A DNA stretch of 64,000 nt. Source: Bryopsis sp. KO-2023 (Eukaryota; Chlorophyta; Ulvophyceae; Bryopsidales; Bryopsidaceae). Shown here one piece after another: positions 10,907 to 23,821 of this stretch (its first letter is position 1; each line of letters begins with the position of its first letter). The DNA lies in contig BSYQ01000009.1 of NCBI GenBank assembly GCA_030272585.1, positions 5,456,001 through 5,520,000 on the forward strand, read 5' to 3'. Under the pieces are notes generated by a model that saw only the letters and a program-made list of their open reading frames with translations, did no database searches and was not told where the DNA came from. The translations under genes and the position numbers were made by a program.

Positions 10907-13900
10907 ATGATTTTCGAGGCCTGGCCCCGAGATGGTTTCAAACGAAACTTCGTTCGGGGTGTCTTTTGCGGTTTGCTGCTAGTTTTCGCGATCACCAGTT
11001 ATTTTGGTGCTTGGAGGGTTCCTGACGATAATGCGAATACTACGAAAGGAAAAGTTAAACTGGAACAAAATTCTTCAGGTTGGGGGCAACTCCGACTGGA
11101 AATACCGAGTACCGGTAGAAAGAAGGTGTTTGCTTTCGTCGGGGTCCAGGTGGGACGTCAGTGGTGTCTGACAATTCTGGGGCATTGAATTTAACTTATT
11201 TTGAAAGTTTCATTGAAGAATATTGAAGGTGCCAATGTAGATCCATTGTTGTGTTTTGTTTGGAATGAAGTTTATTTTTCCACATCTGTTTTCTGAATCA
11301 AGGGTTTTGTGATGTCAGGGCTGACTCACTCAATGCTACTTTTTTTTTTGCAAATGTATGGCATCGAGGTTGCAAGCCCCATGCACTGATATCATTATTA
11401 TTGCTTCATTTTTTCATTGTCATTTGCTGGTGAAGCATTGAGTGCCATGTAATTTTGAAAAATAAACATTGCTGTATCTGTTCTTTGCCATACACTTATT
11501 TCTTCAACGCGTGGATAGACAGGGTTCACCAAGGACTTCAATAATCCAAAATATATTTATGAACTAAGGAGGGAAGCGTTGAGAAAAACTTGGTTCCCCA
11601 GATCGCAAGCTGCCCTAGATGAGTATGTGGACAACCAATCCATGCAAAGTCACAAATTAATTCCTGATTATTTTAATTATTTTGACCAAAATATCGTAAA
11701 GAGCCTCGGTGTGAAAAAATCCATGAGTTGCGCTTTTTTTTATCGCTTTCGTTAGTGTTGATCAAATCGAATCGAACAGCCCTCCAAAAAATGAAAAAAA
11801 AATGAAAAAAAAATATATATAAGGATGTTGAAGTCATTCTACCAGGCAGGGGTGCAAATTTCAGATTTGGTGGGACAATTTTATACACACGCACATATAT
11901 ATATATATTTATTTATTTTTAATTTAGTATGGTGTTTTTGTTTTTTTTTATTTTTTTTTGGGGGGGGGGAATGTGAGGCTCTCATGTTTAGTTGTTATTT
12001 TATTTTTTTAATGTTTTATTTTATTTTTTCAGGTTTGAGGAGAAGACTGGGGTGGTGGTCAAATTTGTAATGGGCCACAGTATTGATGAATCCAGGGAAT
12101 GGGACGTCAAAGTGGAAGAACAAAAATACGGAAAATTTCTGCGATTGGATGTTGAGGTGGGTCAAAACATTTTGCTGTTTTCATGTCATATGCAGTACGG
12201 AATTCTTTCTTGTACTTACCAAACAAAAATCGTGACTGAAAGAGGAATGGAACCCTCTACAGTGCAATAAGTGACATCGTCGTATAACCCTTCAAACTTT
12301 TTGCTGCGGTTGAATTTGGCAGGGTTGAGTTTGATTCATATTCCGTGGTTGATTTCATTCTGGTGGTTCTTTTCACTCAGGAAGGGTACTTGCAGCTGGC
12401 CGACAAAACTCTGCTGTTCATAAGAACAGTTGTGAAACTGTACGAACCGGAGTACATCCTGAAAGTGGATGATGATGTTTACTTCCGCCTCGATCGAGTG
12501 CCCCATGCTGTTCGACAATGGAAAGCCAAAAAATCAGGTGTTCATCCAACAGCACCACATGATTAAAAAACAACAACAAAATCTCTTTTTATTTATTTAT
12601 TTATTTATATATATTATATATTATATATATTATTTATATATTATATTTAAAAAAAAAAAAAAAAACCCTGAAAAGTTGAGGTGAAAAAAAGGAGAAAAAC
12701 AAGATTTCATGGATACATTTGTATTTTGTGTGCCTTTATTTCGTCAGACACATTGCATGGGGGTGCATTTGAACAGGAGTTGATTATGTGCAAAATTAAT
12801 GAAAGGATTACTCATCCCTGTTGTTTTTTTCTGTTTTTTTTTGTAGATTATGTCGGTTGCATGAAAAGAGGGGAAGTCTTCAAGGACCCCCGTCAGAGAT
12901 GGCATGAACCTCAACATCCACTTATTGGGGACAGCTACTACACCCACACATGGTAAGGCAAAACACCAATCCAAGAAATCAGTGTCTGTGCCATTCTGAA
13001 AAACTTATATTATATAAGTTTCAAAGTGTGTACTCTTCGCTGGCGCGCTCCATCGATTGGTTAGAGGAGTACCAGTAACTTACAGAATGTTGGGACGAAA
13101 TCCCGGGTTGGAGCTGACTTTTTCTAATGTGTTGAAATGAAAATCCAGTTATTGGAGCTGTTTTTGAATTGTGGAAGACAGTGTTGGTACGATAATGATG
13201 GTGGATGCTTCCGAGTGGTTGTGCTGAGGGAATGATTTAATGGGCTGTGAATCAGGGGGACCACATATGCCATGAGTCGACGTGCTGCCGAAATGATTGC
13301 GGGCATGCCCAACGGATCCCTCAGATTTTTCAACAACGAAGGTCACTGGAGAACCCTTCTCTCAGTATTGCACACTTGTACTATACTTTGGTTTTTTGGT
13401 TGACACCATGTGCCCCCATCAGTTTTGTTTTTGATGGAGGTGAACTGATGGCAGATTCTTTTTTCACTGTTTCTGTTCATCCAGCAGCCTCCACCTTGTG
13501 GCAGTATATCAAAACGAAATTGAAAAAACCCGAACAGAAATGCTATCCCCCCCCCCTTGATACAATGGCCGAGGCACCATTCATTAGCTCCACTGTTCAT
13601 CGATGATTCCTTTCATGCATACTGAAAATCGTGTGTTTTTTGTCGATCTGTTTGCAGATACAAGCTTTGGGGTTTGGATGCTTGCTCTGAACGTCACTCA
13701 TTTTGACGACAGGAGGTTATGTTCTTCCCATTGTACAGAAAGCTCCATAGCTGTTTACGATATCCCCAAATGTTCAGGTTTGTGCGATCCCCAGACAGAA
13801 TTGGCCCAACTCCACACAATGGCAGACTGCCAAAGCCCTGCTGTGCCTGATGGACTGTTGGATTTACCACTGGAAGATGAAATCATGCGCGTGCATGGGG

Positions 13901-13932
13901 TGGTATCCAGGAAATCCAGTTTAGCCCCTTGA
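10907..13932 (+). CDS. GT31 beta-1,3-galactosyltransferase, plant HPGT/B3GALT type, seven exons, about 364 aa
   Basis: Exons 10907-11149, 11519-11622, 12033-12156, 12381-12537, 12847-12952, 13256-13341 and 13658-13932, all in phase. Exon 2 is too short to stand out as a frame but encodes RREALRKTWFPRS, the family's first motif. A short basic cytosolic tail is followed by a membrane span (FVRGVFCGLLLVFAITSYF, residues ~14-32), so this is a type II Golgi protein. The catalytic DxD motif is KVDDDVYFRLD, preceded by EPEYIL. Later motifs are GDSYYTHTWGTTYAMSRRAAE, here split between exons, and NEDTSFGVWMLALNV. The C-terminal SSIAVYDIPKCSGLCDP is characteristic of plant members. The likely role is transfer of galactose to hydroxyproline or arabinogalactan chains; the acceptor cannot be read from sequence. 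Confidence 0.9.
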
Positions 13933-14871
13933 TTAGATCATGGTCCTACTCTTGCTTTCTTTGTGTGTTTGGGGCTGAAAAAAGCCAAAGGGAGGTGGCA
14001 TCTTTTTCGAGGGGATGTTGTGTCGATTCAAGGTTTAGGCAGGAGACCAAACTTCCAAGATGGTGGAATTAGACAGGTGCTCTGTGGATTGTGCTATCTG
14101 GTGGGGACTTTTGGCTGCTTTGCAAAAATGTAATCAGTGGTCCTGCACGTTTCAAGATGGGAATAAATCCATTTTCTCAATGTACCTTTTCCCTTCACAG
14201 CAATTGCTAATTTTAACTTTGCAGAACAAAGCGTGCTGTCTGTCACGGGATCCTTGTATATATGAACAGAGAGCTGTCAACTTGTGGATTTCGGTGCCAA
14301 CTCTCAAAATATTTTCATGACGAAAATATATTCATGTGTTCATATATATTTTTTATTTGCATGATGATAACTACACTTGAGAAGATGGCTGAGGATAGCT
14401 CCGTCTTTTCTTCTCTGAAAAAGCCTGTTTTCCAGCAATCAAGTAACGAAAAACCAGTGAACATTTTAGAATGTTTGGCAAGAATTGGGCAAGTGGTCGC
14501 AAAGTTGAATGGGGAGATTCTAGAGCCGTCGCTCCTGGACAATTCTTTCGCTTCGAAAAATAAGCAATTCCCTTTCAAAAAGATCTGGGAAAAAAAATAA
14601 GGAGAAAACAAACCGAAGATCTATAGAAATCCCAAGAGGATTCTCTTTTTTCTTTTCTGCTCAGTTTTGTTTTGGGTCTCCTTGCTCTCTTTTTTGAAAT
14701 CTGAAGAGCTACCGATATATCCGTTTCCAGAAAAATTCTTGTTGTTCGTTCACTGATTGGAAAAAAAAACAAATGGGGAATATGCAGCCCTTCCTAAGTG
14801 TTCTCTGAATTGCAATTTTAAAAAGGATTAGAGACCGGTGGTCCAGTTTTCAAAGGATGTTGGGTATGAGA
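13933..14871. other. convergent intergenic spacer, nothing recognised
   Basis: About 940 bp between the stop codons of the GT31 gene and the LRR gene. It is AT-rich, with a palindromic stretch around 14,320-14,355 (GAAAATATATTCATG and a near complement). No open frame shows a domain. Confidence 0.4.
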
Positions 14872-17800
14872 TCACTGTCCCTTCTTCGCGTTCCTTTGAA
14901 ATGTCTTTCGCGCCACCATGGCGTGATACGCAGCTTGCACCAGACACACAGCCCAGTGAATTTTTTCCGAATCAGGCCAAATAAAATCGAATTCGAGTGT
15001 TGCTGTCGGAATGACGCCCTCTGGAGCATATCCTCTCATCGCCGCCCAAAGACCAGAGCTTTCGGTCACCCTATACGGTTTTCCATCGATCCGCATGTTC
15101 TTTACACAAGTATGTTCAGCGGACTGGGTCATCTTGAATAGCCGATACGCCACCTGTCCAACAGTTGGAAATCATTCCTTCGCAAGGTGCCTTTCTTGAA
15201 ATTAATACTTGCACCCATTCTCAACCGTCCATTCTTTTTGTCTCGACAAAGAAAGCAGCCTTGCAATGTGGGATGTGATTCATCACAATATTCCAAAAAA
15301 GGAGAATTTTTTTTCTGCGGCACCTTGTGTTCGTCTGGTCGATTCATCCTGATCTGATACGATAGCTCTGGGTGCTGGTAGTCAAATGTATTGAGATATC
15401 CAAGTATTTGGCAAACTTTGATCTGCTCTGGAGGCTTCAGCGTTTGGAGGACCATAAACGACCAATTTTTACGCCTATCCACTGCTCGCCCCCAAAAGGA
15501 TGTGGCTATCTCGATTCTTTCGGCTTGGAATCGAGTCGGAATCAGGAGCAGAATTTCTCGAATTTGCCAGCACTGTGAACCCCACAATACCACACACCCC
15601 TTGAAACTCTGCAACGTCCGAAAGTCCAATACTGTCCACACTCACGAAAAGATTATCCCACAGTGTTTGAGATATTAGTTTCGCTACAGGACTCAACTCT
15701 TGACACAACAATATGACACGCAGATAGAGGCCGTAAGCGCTTCTTCACGCGAAATCATGTTGTTTTGTTGAAATGATGGGGTGAGAAACTGAATCTTGCT
15801 CAAGCCAACGCCCCTTCCCACCTTGAAATAATTTCGTATCACTACCGTCTTCAGGGACTTCAACACATACTCCAAGTTCTGTATTTGACTCCTCTTTGGT
15901 CTTTTTGTGTCTGTCTGCGCCAGTGTAGACACCACTCTCATTGCTGTGGATACGCTATCATCCTCCATATCACCCATTAATTTCACGTGATCGATTGCCT
16001 CGTCGTTTTTCAAATGGGACAAAAGCACCTCAAAGTGATGCTTTCCCATCACTTTCGCTGTTGAGGGTATGGGTCGAAGATCACAAAAATCCACCTGAAA
16101 AGGAGACAAACATTTACTCCAAAAACCTCTTGGCACCTTTTGAACACAAGCTTTTCCTGAAAGAAAATCTAAGACATCAGAACTAGCTACCCCGCATCAA
16201 TTACCTCAAGCTCCCCATATCTAGGCAGGGAAACACTGTGTGGGTCCTCGATAAAGGCTTGTTTCCCGTTCAAGTTGAAATGTGGAACACAAGTTATGTT
16301 CGGAAGATCGCACAGTCGACTGTCGAATTGCGACCGGAAAAATGTGAGAAGGCGGCTCGCAATCATATAGTGTGCCTGGTGACCAAGAATAAGTTTGTAT
16401 CTCCCTGTTGGGTTTTCGGGATGGAAGAGGGACAAAATCCCCAGACCAGAGTAGATTTCATCCCGACAGGCAAGGTGAAGATCCTCGATTACTACGTGAA
16501 ACATTTCTGGGTCCACCAGGCGACTGAAAATCTGCGATACATAGGCAGTGAAGGATATTCAAGACCACATTGATATGTACCGACAACTCTTAAAACATAA
16601 TTCTTGTGTAGATGACTTCAAGAAAGAAGCCATGTACACCAGCACATTCGACAATCTCTGTTCCTTCCTACTGAGATCCTAGTTCTGCATTCGCTCCTCT
16701 TAGTTTGAAAATTCCTCATTGTCAAGTTGAGACATTGTCCAAAATAGCCTAATCGTTGTATCTTACTCAGTACCATGATGGCAGCTTGGACTTTTTCAGA
16801 AGCACCACCGAATCTCTGGAGAACTTGCTTGGCCTGGCTTGATTTGAAAAAGAAATCGCTGCAAAGAACCCGCAGAAGCTCCAACTTCCACATGTCAGTG
16901 GGTGGGTGGTCAGCATCACTGTGAGATTCGTCTGTCGTGGGCCGCATCCAACAATTCTCGAGCTCGTTTTCCTGTAGAGGTCTATCCTCAGGAGACGGCC
17001 GCCTCGTGGACACGAACTTCAATACTAGTTTCCCATGACTTGGCAGAGACCACTTATCCAGCGCCTGTTGATGACAATTCCAACACCAATTTGACACTGC
17101 AGAGCATCAGCGGCAATGGTCCCTGAGATGAACCATGAGTGGAAAAAACAAAGGTGTTACCTTGTCATCGAGGTATTCTCCATCCAGGGAAACCTCCTGC
17201 CAGCTAGTTGGGCCGTGTGTTTTCCTGAGAGCAAAAAGCTGGGAGGCAACTGACTTATCTGCAAGACTGCTCAAGTCCAACTGGTAGCCACCATTCGGTT
17301 GCTTGAGATGAAACGTCCGGGAACTCGGTGGGTCATGAATTCCCAGGAAACTGCACCCACGAAGGTCCACGTAGTTGCAGCACCCTTCAATTAGCACAAA
17401 AAGTCGATGCTTCGTCTTTCATCACAAATGTACACCCGAAATCTTGACGAGAGCAACAAGAGGGGTATTCCCTTTGCCCAGGGAACCAATATCTACGTGG
17501 CGGTCATTGGAACTCTTCCCATGTTGTCAAGGCCTTGATTGAATTTATGGATTCATAGGCGATATTTGTGAGTTATCTGAGAGCTACTTGTACCTATCTT
17601 CACGCCCTGGAGGAGCAGGCATGCCCCATAAGACCCAAGAGGGCTGTTTCTGAGTGCCAGCTCGTCAAGGACGCCATGTTGTATCAGCATGTCCTTCAAG
17701 ACTGTGCAGGTCTCGCTCCCAACTCCGTTTCCGGAGATGTCCAGTACCCTCAGACTCCGATTGATCTCCAACATGTGAGCTATTGTTGAGGCTCCCTTGT

Positions 17801-18989
17801 CAGAGATCCCGGCCCACTGTAGGTCCAACTTCTTCACGGACATGTTAACCTCCATTCCTTTGGCGATTGTGCGAGCCCCTTTGAACCCAAAGCTGTTCCA
17901 CCCCAGAAAGAGCTCCTCCAAGGTTCTGCATCCAACCGTATTTTATTCAAGGCGACAAGAATACTAACCCGAAAATTTGGTGTGGATTGTTTAGCAAAGA
18001 TGGGACTTTTTCTTTTTACCAGAGCTCTGTGGGTGTGTTTGACTTTGTATTTGTGGATCAGGGGGGAAACTGGCCTCCTTTTCCATTTGTAATTATTGAA
18101 TGATTGATTTTGTGGCCTTGGAGAGGAACAAAACGAATTTCTGCTACCTTGTGCCTACGAGCAGTTCGAGGATTGGTTTGGCGGAGGCTTTCCGCAAGCC
18201 ACATCTGCTCAAGTCCAGGATCTTCAGTTGCTGAGATTTTGATCGAACACTACCAGCTAGAATCGCGACGCCTTTCGCCCCAATTCTGTTCCCAGAAAGA
18301 TTTAATTCGGACAAAGCAGCTTTCCTCGGTTCGTCACATTTCCCTGGTTCTCTGTTCTGAGAAAGTATAGTGTTCGAAAGTTACACACAAAAAACGATCG
18401 ACTTTCTAAATAACTTTTTGGTAAGTTGTTATGCGCTACATCATATCCAATCCTTGACAAAAGCCCCATTGGTGAGGAGAATTGACACAAAGATACAAAA
18501 GTAAGACAATGTCGCAGTACCCAATCAGCCCACCTCGATCATGTGCAGCAAAGCCGCCACTCCACCTTCCAGCAAAGCGTTGTCCGAAAGGTCCAGGTGT
18601 CTTACTGAGACAGCTTCTCTCGTTAAGCAATCCATCAGCATCGAAATATCTTGATCGCGTAGGGAGTTCCCCCTGAGCAACAGTTTCTCTACCCCTTTTT
18701 CTGACGTCAGGAATTCTACCAATGGGCCCAAGCGTTGCGACTCATGCAACGAGTTGTTGAGATTGACAACTGCAGGAAAGCCCCGTGAATGGCATCTCTT
18801 GAACCTCGCAATATCTCCCCATGCATAATAAGGACCCACATCTTCGAAAGAGGGGGGTGAGACCATCAGCTCGCGATCGATATCTTTCCTGAAAAGCATG
18901 TATAATATTAGATTTATGAGTGTGATGGTGATCCACGTGCACCGTTTGGCTGCGTGATTGAAATCTATCCTTGATACCTTTCTAGACAT
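14872..18989 (-). CDS. leucine-rich-repeat protein with DUF4476-like repeats, multi-exon (boundaries approximate)
   Basis: A series of minus-strand exons reads as one gene. The N-terminal part (about 18,900 to 17,550) has RNI-type leucine-rich repeats: VRHLDLSDNALLEGG, LSELNLSGNRIGAKG, LKILDLSRCGL, VKKLDLQWAGISDKG, LRVLDISGNGVGS. Around 16,900-16,700 the ELLRVLCSDFFFKSSQAKQV to VMVLSKIQRL region resembles DUF4476, from memory of that family. Downstream segments repeat a pattern: LGILSLFHPENPTGRYKL (about 16,450) and LGYLNTFDYQHPELSYQI (about 15,400). The last readable exon ends at 14,872. The most upstream ATG (18,989) is not in phase with the LRR exon through an obvious junction, so the true N-terminus is open. 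A frame change near 15,140 is also unresolved. Function is not known. Confidence 0.6.
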
Positions 18990-19701
18990 TCCTTTGTACT
19001 TGAGGAGTGAAGCTTTTTACGAAGACTCCTGCTCCTTTCCACAAGTTTATCCGTTCCATTGTTGAAGTCGTTTACACTGCGGGTTCACACATCAAAGAGT
19101 CAAGGAGCAAAAGAAAGACAACGTCCATGGAACCCTCCTGTGAATCTCCATACAGATATCTCTTTGTAGAGATATTGCTATGCTGTGTTTTCAAGCCAGC
19201 CACCTTGAGCAGGAATTCACGCAAGGTTTTTCCAGTTGGGAATCTATTTTTGTGTGAATGTTGCTCGTGAATGGTGTGTTCGATCTAAAAACCATCATGG
19301 GTGTTAGCGGAGGTAATCCGTTCATTGCAGAAGCCCTTGCTCCTTTTTTGGCTTCTACTCTCATGGGATAAGTCCATGCCAGATTATCTTTGTCGCAGTG
19401 AAACGAATCGATTGATGGACTTGAAAAGGTTTCTCCCCCTGCCTAATGGAACGAAGCATCCTTGAGTTAAGAATTGGTTTTGGAAAGTCCATTTATTCAA
19501 GGAAATTTATACTGGTCCTGTTCTGAAATAACAAAAGAAAAAAAAATGTTGTGATGAACTTTCCAGAAAGGCATCGATATCTTCAAAAAGATATGGTGTG
19601 CAGCGGACTGCAGGGACTTCAGGGCTGCGGCGGATCTGCCGAGCAAATGAGCTGGAGTTAGGATCATGCCTCTGTGCTGCCGGTCTTTCGACATCACCAT
19701 G

Positions 19702-19923
19702 TCAAGGAGGTATCACCATGAAACGTGATGCCAAGTCTGTGATATCCTCCTCCTCCTCAGTTGCATGACTGCTTGATTGCTCGCTCATATAATTTTTTTC
19801 GTTTTGTTCAGAATCGACAGTGGACTCGACCTGGATGGTGCCTTCGTTTCCGATGAAATTAAATAGGACATCCTGCACGGAGATCGATTCACTTAGGGAT
19901 CGAGATGTACTACAACGAATACA
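19702..19923 (-). CDS. terminal coding exon of an unidentified gene (partial)
   Basis: Read on the minus strand, an open frame runs SLSESISVQDVLFNFIGNEG, then a Glu/Ser-rich acidic stretch (ATEEEEDITDL), and ends FMVIPP and TGA at 19,702. A plausible acceptor (TGCTAG) stands at 19,924. The composition looks coding and differs from the flanks. A basic 143-residue open frame just upstream (20,324-19,893) may hold earlier exons, but no phase-consistent donor is certain. I do not recognise the protein. Confidence 0.35.
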   Translation of the reverse strand, partial: CIRCSTSRSLSESISVQDVLFNFIGNEGTIQVESTVDSEQNEKNYMSEQSSSHATEEEEDITDLASRFMVIPP

Positions 19924-20985
19924 CTAGCATGCACAGTATGGTGGTTTGGTACCCGAGCGACGGAAGCGAAGAGTTCTGGAGGCTTCAGCCCTTGTCTGCA
20001 CATTTCTCTTCGAGGTTTCGAGTGCAGACATCTGGTACGGTCACTAAAACGGTGGAGAAATCCGTCTCGCGGAGATGGCCTCCTTGGCGAGGCGCCGCCG
20101 CCTCTGAAGACATTCATGTTGAAGGGACGGTGTTCTGGTCGTTCAATCAAGAGCTTCTCTGGCTGTGCGTTGTTTTTTGCGGAATTCCGTTGATTTGCCC
20201 TTGTCTGGAGGGTGTGCCTGTCGAATCTGGGGAAGAGAATAGGTGTGGACATCCTCGACACACGATATGGTGTTTGGCATGGCTTGGCCTCCGTTGGTTC
20301 GCTCTCTACCGATGCCTTGCCCATTGGATGTCGACACAGGGTTTGAGCCGCAAACTTCCTTTAACCGTTCCCCTGATTCTCATATTTGATGCCTTGGCAC
20401 TTTGCTTCTCATGGTGGACTGCTCGCCGTCTTTCCGTTTTCGGTTAGGGCGTGCTCAAGGCGTTACTCGGAAAGTCTCGAGTGTCCGTTACATTGGGACG
20501 TTGATCTGGTTGATTGTATGTATGACTGGATGCGAGTTTTTGAACCGTGGTGACGCTCGCAATGACGTCTTTGAGCTTGAGTGAATTGGGCCTGTATTGG
20601 GTCGACATAAAAATAACATCGCATGTACATTACAAGGGAAAAACCAACTTTCCACCGTACTCGCTGCCCAAAGATCCAGCAGCCGCATGACACAGTCACA
20701 AAGCCTCAAGTTGTCTGGTTCCTGGGGAACACAAAATCCAGGAACAGAAACCAAAAAAAACAAAAACCACTGCAATTTGTTCACCACCATTAAGGAGAAA
20801 AAAATACTTTTTTGGGAAAGAAAATAAAGAGGGTTGGGATTTCGCAACCAAGGCCTGACACCAACACACAAAAACCTCTCTAAACTTGGGCATGACACTT
20901 GGGGGCATCAGTGAACCAGGCGCTTCTGATCTGAAGGATATTCTACTGCTCTTTGCGGAAAGACGTCAGCCATCTTCCATCCACC
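19924..20985. other. region without a secure gene
   Basis: Overlapping frames on both strands between 19,893 and 20,450 reflect a stop-poor, CG-richer patch. It could contain 5' exons of the minus-strand gene ending at 19,702. From about 20,600 to 20,985 I see only AT-rich spacer, presumably the 3' flank of the jacalin gene. Confidence 0.35.
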
Positions 20986-22970
20986 TCAATGATATTCATA
21001 AGCCTTGACAGTCACTTTTCTGTATGTCCTTCCTGTGTACGTCCCCCATGAGTTGAGAGTGTATTGCGCATTGGTGGTGAGCTTGAAGACCATGGCACAA
21101 TTGAAGTCCACCTGAATCTCATCAGAAGAGAGCCAGGCTTCCGCATGGAATTTCTTGTGTGGAGGAACTGTGATAACGACATTGTAACCCCTATCTTCAC
21201 TGGTCAGCACACTGGCTGAGAAATGACCAGTTTGGCCCACCTGCAACCAATCGATTGGTGTGAGTATTCCTCACTGACAAGCATCTCGTTCAGAAACATA
21301 TCGACAATAAACCGAAGAAGATTCTTTTCATCCTCTTACGGAGATTGCCAATGTTGCGGGATGACAGACATGCAGTGACAAAATTGTCATGCTCCTGTGT
21401 ATTTGGTCATTGGACCTTGTTCCTTTGGCTTCAGGTCTACTCTTCGACAGTTTCATGACTTTTTGGAGTTCAACGTGACTTTTGTGGATAATGCGAAAAA
21501 ACAAATATTTATGTAGAACTGAACGGATTTTCCTCAATCAATTTTCAACACAACTCGAAGAAGAGATGGTGTTTCATCTGCAGCAGCACAGGATTCTTTT
21601 CGAGCAACTAGAGAAGGTGGCCAGTGACTTACCTCCCATCTTGCAGTGGTTCCTTTCTGTTGTTTGAGCTCAGGAGGGCCACCAGATACATGATAGGATG
21701 GCGAAAATCGCATGAATCTAAAAATGTGCCATTGGTTGGAAACAGATACCTCCACACTTCCAGAGAAAGTGAATTTCTGTGGGTATACAACACCAGTCTG
21801 TCTGTCATATTATCAACCAAGTGCACCCCACAGACCGCATGGGGGATGAGGGGTAAAGTCGGGGCAATCACGAAACATCACAGCAGGCCAAAAATGATTC
21901 GTTCTCTATTGTGGGAAGTGTGTGTTGAATCTTCTGTTCCTCTTTTCTGCTGAGCTGCAGGATTGGCAAGGTTTCGTCTAAGGAGTCCACAGATTTGGGA
22001 AGGGTCGGGAATACCTGAGTGAAGTCTGCGGAGTTCTCATAGTTGGTCTTCGTGATAAGGTTCATTTTTGGTTGAAGTGGGGCAGATGACAATCCCTGGT
22101 AAGCCAACTGCCCAATGGTGGCTGAGCCTTGCACGTATGTTTGCATGAAGTCGAATCCGAGGGAATACAGAATCCCTGCACCCCAGTCCATCTTGCCGAA
22201 CACATTCATCATGATTCCACTGCCGCAGTTCATCTTGACCTCTTTTGATGCCTCCCACTTCGAGGTCATTCCGTGTGCGAAACTCTGCCCGCGACTGGTG
22301 ACGATTTTTATTGCGCCGACTCGATTGGCACTCCCCCACACGCTCATCGCCGTAATGCGTTCGGTCGCGTAGAAGCTGATTTTCTTGAACGTTCCCCCAC
22401 TCTGTCCGTAGCTGTAGTGCGACCCGTCGAAAAACCATATCTGGATACGGTATATGTAAGCGTCGCCAGCCCAAACGCCGATACGTTTGATTGGAAACCT
22501 CCCAGCTCCCCTTGAAAACCAAACGCCAGCGTACCCACCAGCCATACGGTTGTCCGAAAACAATGAGCAGTAACAAGCTTGCTGGTTTGGACCCACGCAA
22601 TAAGTTTCGTTGGAGTTGGAGTTGGAAAGGGTGTTCATGGCCCCAAGACCGAACAAAGCACCCTTGTCGGCAATCTTGATACCAGGGAGGTCGTCCTCGA
22701 CAAAGTCGCCATCACCTGCGACAAGTGTGTAAGACTTGACACTTTCGTTGCAAGCAAAAGGGAACCCCTACTCAAACCATGTAAAACTTTAAGCAATTTC
22801 CAACTGGTTAAGTACGTATCGCATAGCCGAAAACTTTCGCCACACTCACTCGAGCTCTCTGGTACCAGTTCGTTTGCGATGAGGTCCTCCTTAGCGTCTA
22901 GAATGGGATAGGCCACCGCGGTTGAAACGACGAGGAGTGCATGGATAACTAACGTCGGCAACTTCGCCAT
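20986..22970 (-). CDS. secreted jacalin-lectin protein with an aerolysin-like C-terminal region, at least four exons
   Basis: Exon 1 (22970-22850) encodes a signal peptide (MAKLPTLVIHALLVVSTAVA). Exon 2 (22715-22015, phase 1 to 0) holds a jacalin-type beta-prism: an N-terminal Cys-rich strip, then IGVWAGDAYIYRIQIWF, YGQSGGTF, ITAMSVWGSANRVGAIKI and, near the end, GKMDWGAGILYSLGFDF. These match the three Greek-key segments of the fold. The last exon (21240-20986) starts VGQTGHFSAS and includes VPPHKKFHAEAW and LNSWGTYTG, which resembles the C-terminal beta-sheet of aerolysin/ETX-like proteins. One candidate middle exon ends at a GTAAGT donor near 21,632 and others are not placed. Jacalin plus aerolysin-like proteins in fish and plants bind glycans and form pores. 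Pore activity here is inference only, and the insertion-loop region is not resolved. Confidence 0.7.
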
Positions 22971-23821
22971 ATTGAAGGGCTAGGCGAGCTTGGCAGGAGG
23001 AGCTCGAGGTGCAAACTGGCGTGCACACACGCACTAAAATGCAGCATTGTCCCTTGCCATCCTCCATGAGCATGTTTTTCCTCGTTTGCATCGCCTGCGA
23101 TGCAAACGCGGCCGACGCGAAGGTTGAGTAACTGCAAGCAGAGCTGCGATGCCGGACGAAAGCGAGTTGTTGTCATTGGAAGCGTTACTCATGTTGGGTT
23201 CACCAATTGGGAAGTTCCGTGAACCTGGGACGCAGTAACATGACGGAACAGCCTTCCGAGGGGAAAGATCATCGACGGCTGCTGGGTCGGCATTGGGAAA
23301 GTTTCGGGGATTGGAGTTGTTGCATGTTATGCAAAACATGGTGGAAAATTATGGATTCGCATATTTCCCGACAAACCAGATACCATGAGAGCCGCAGAAT
23401 CAAGAGTGGGTTCTGGAAAAGGAAATCCTGAATATTGAGTTTTCACCATTAAAACCACAAAAGGGCCACAAAAAGATGAAAGAGACAATGATTCAGGGCC
23501 ACTTTTGGGCTGGTGAAATTGACAAGAGATACACTGGCCAGCACCCCCCACAATGCCGGAAGAATACGAACGTGACCACCATGTAAAGACCCCCCCCCCC
23601 CCCCAAAAAAAAAGCTTCCCGAAAACCAAAGAAAAGACAAAACCACTGTCCGCCAGGTGTGTATTCGTCGTACGAACCAGACGTCATCAACATCGTCGAT
23701 CAATTATGTCATTTTTCCCTTGTCCCCCCCCATTTTTGCCACATTTTGTCACCTTTGGAAAGCTGTTCTTCCATTGCCTGAAAGGAATAGACCTGGTTTT
23801 GGGGGCGCGAGGTGGTTGAAC
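22971..23821. promoter_or_regulatory. divergent upstream region of the jacalin gene and RPL5
   Basis: Contains a C run passing into an A run (23,590-23,613) and a pyrimidine-rich stretch just before the RPL5 start (about 23,705-23,770), as expected near ribosomal-protein transcription starts. No gene is evident. The RPL5 frame is open upstream to 23,657 but the conserved start is 23,822. Confidence 0.45.

Noticed and set aside
19905-20447. 180-residue plus-strand frame
   Set aside because: No domain, and it overlaps a better minus-strand coding exon; probably an effect of a stop-poor CG-rich patch.
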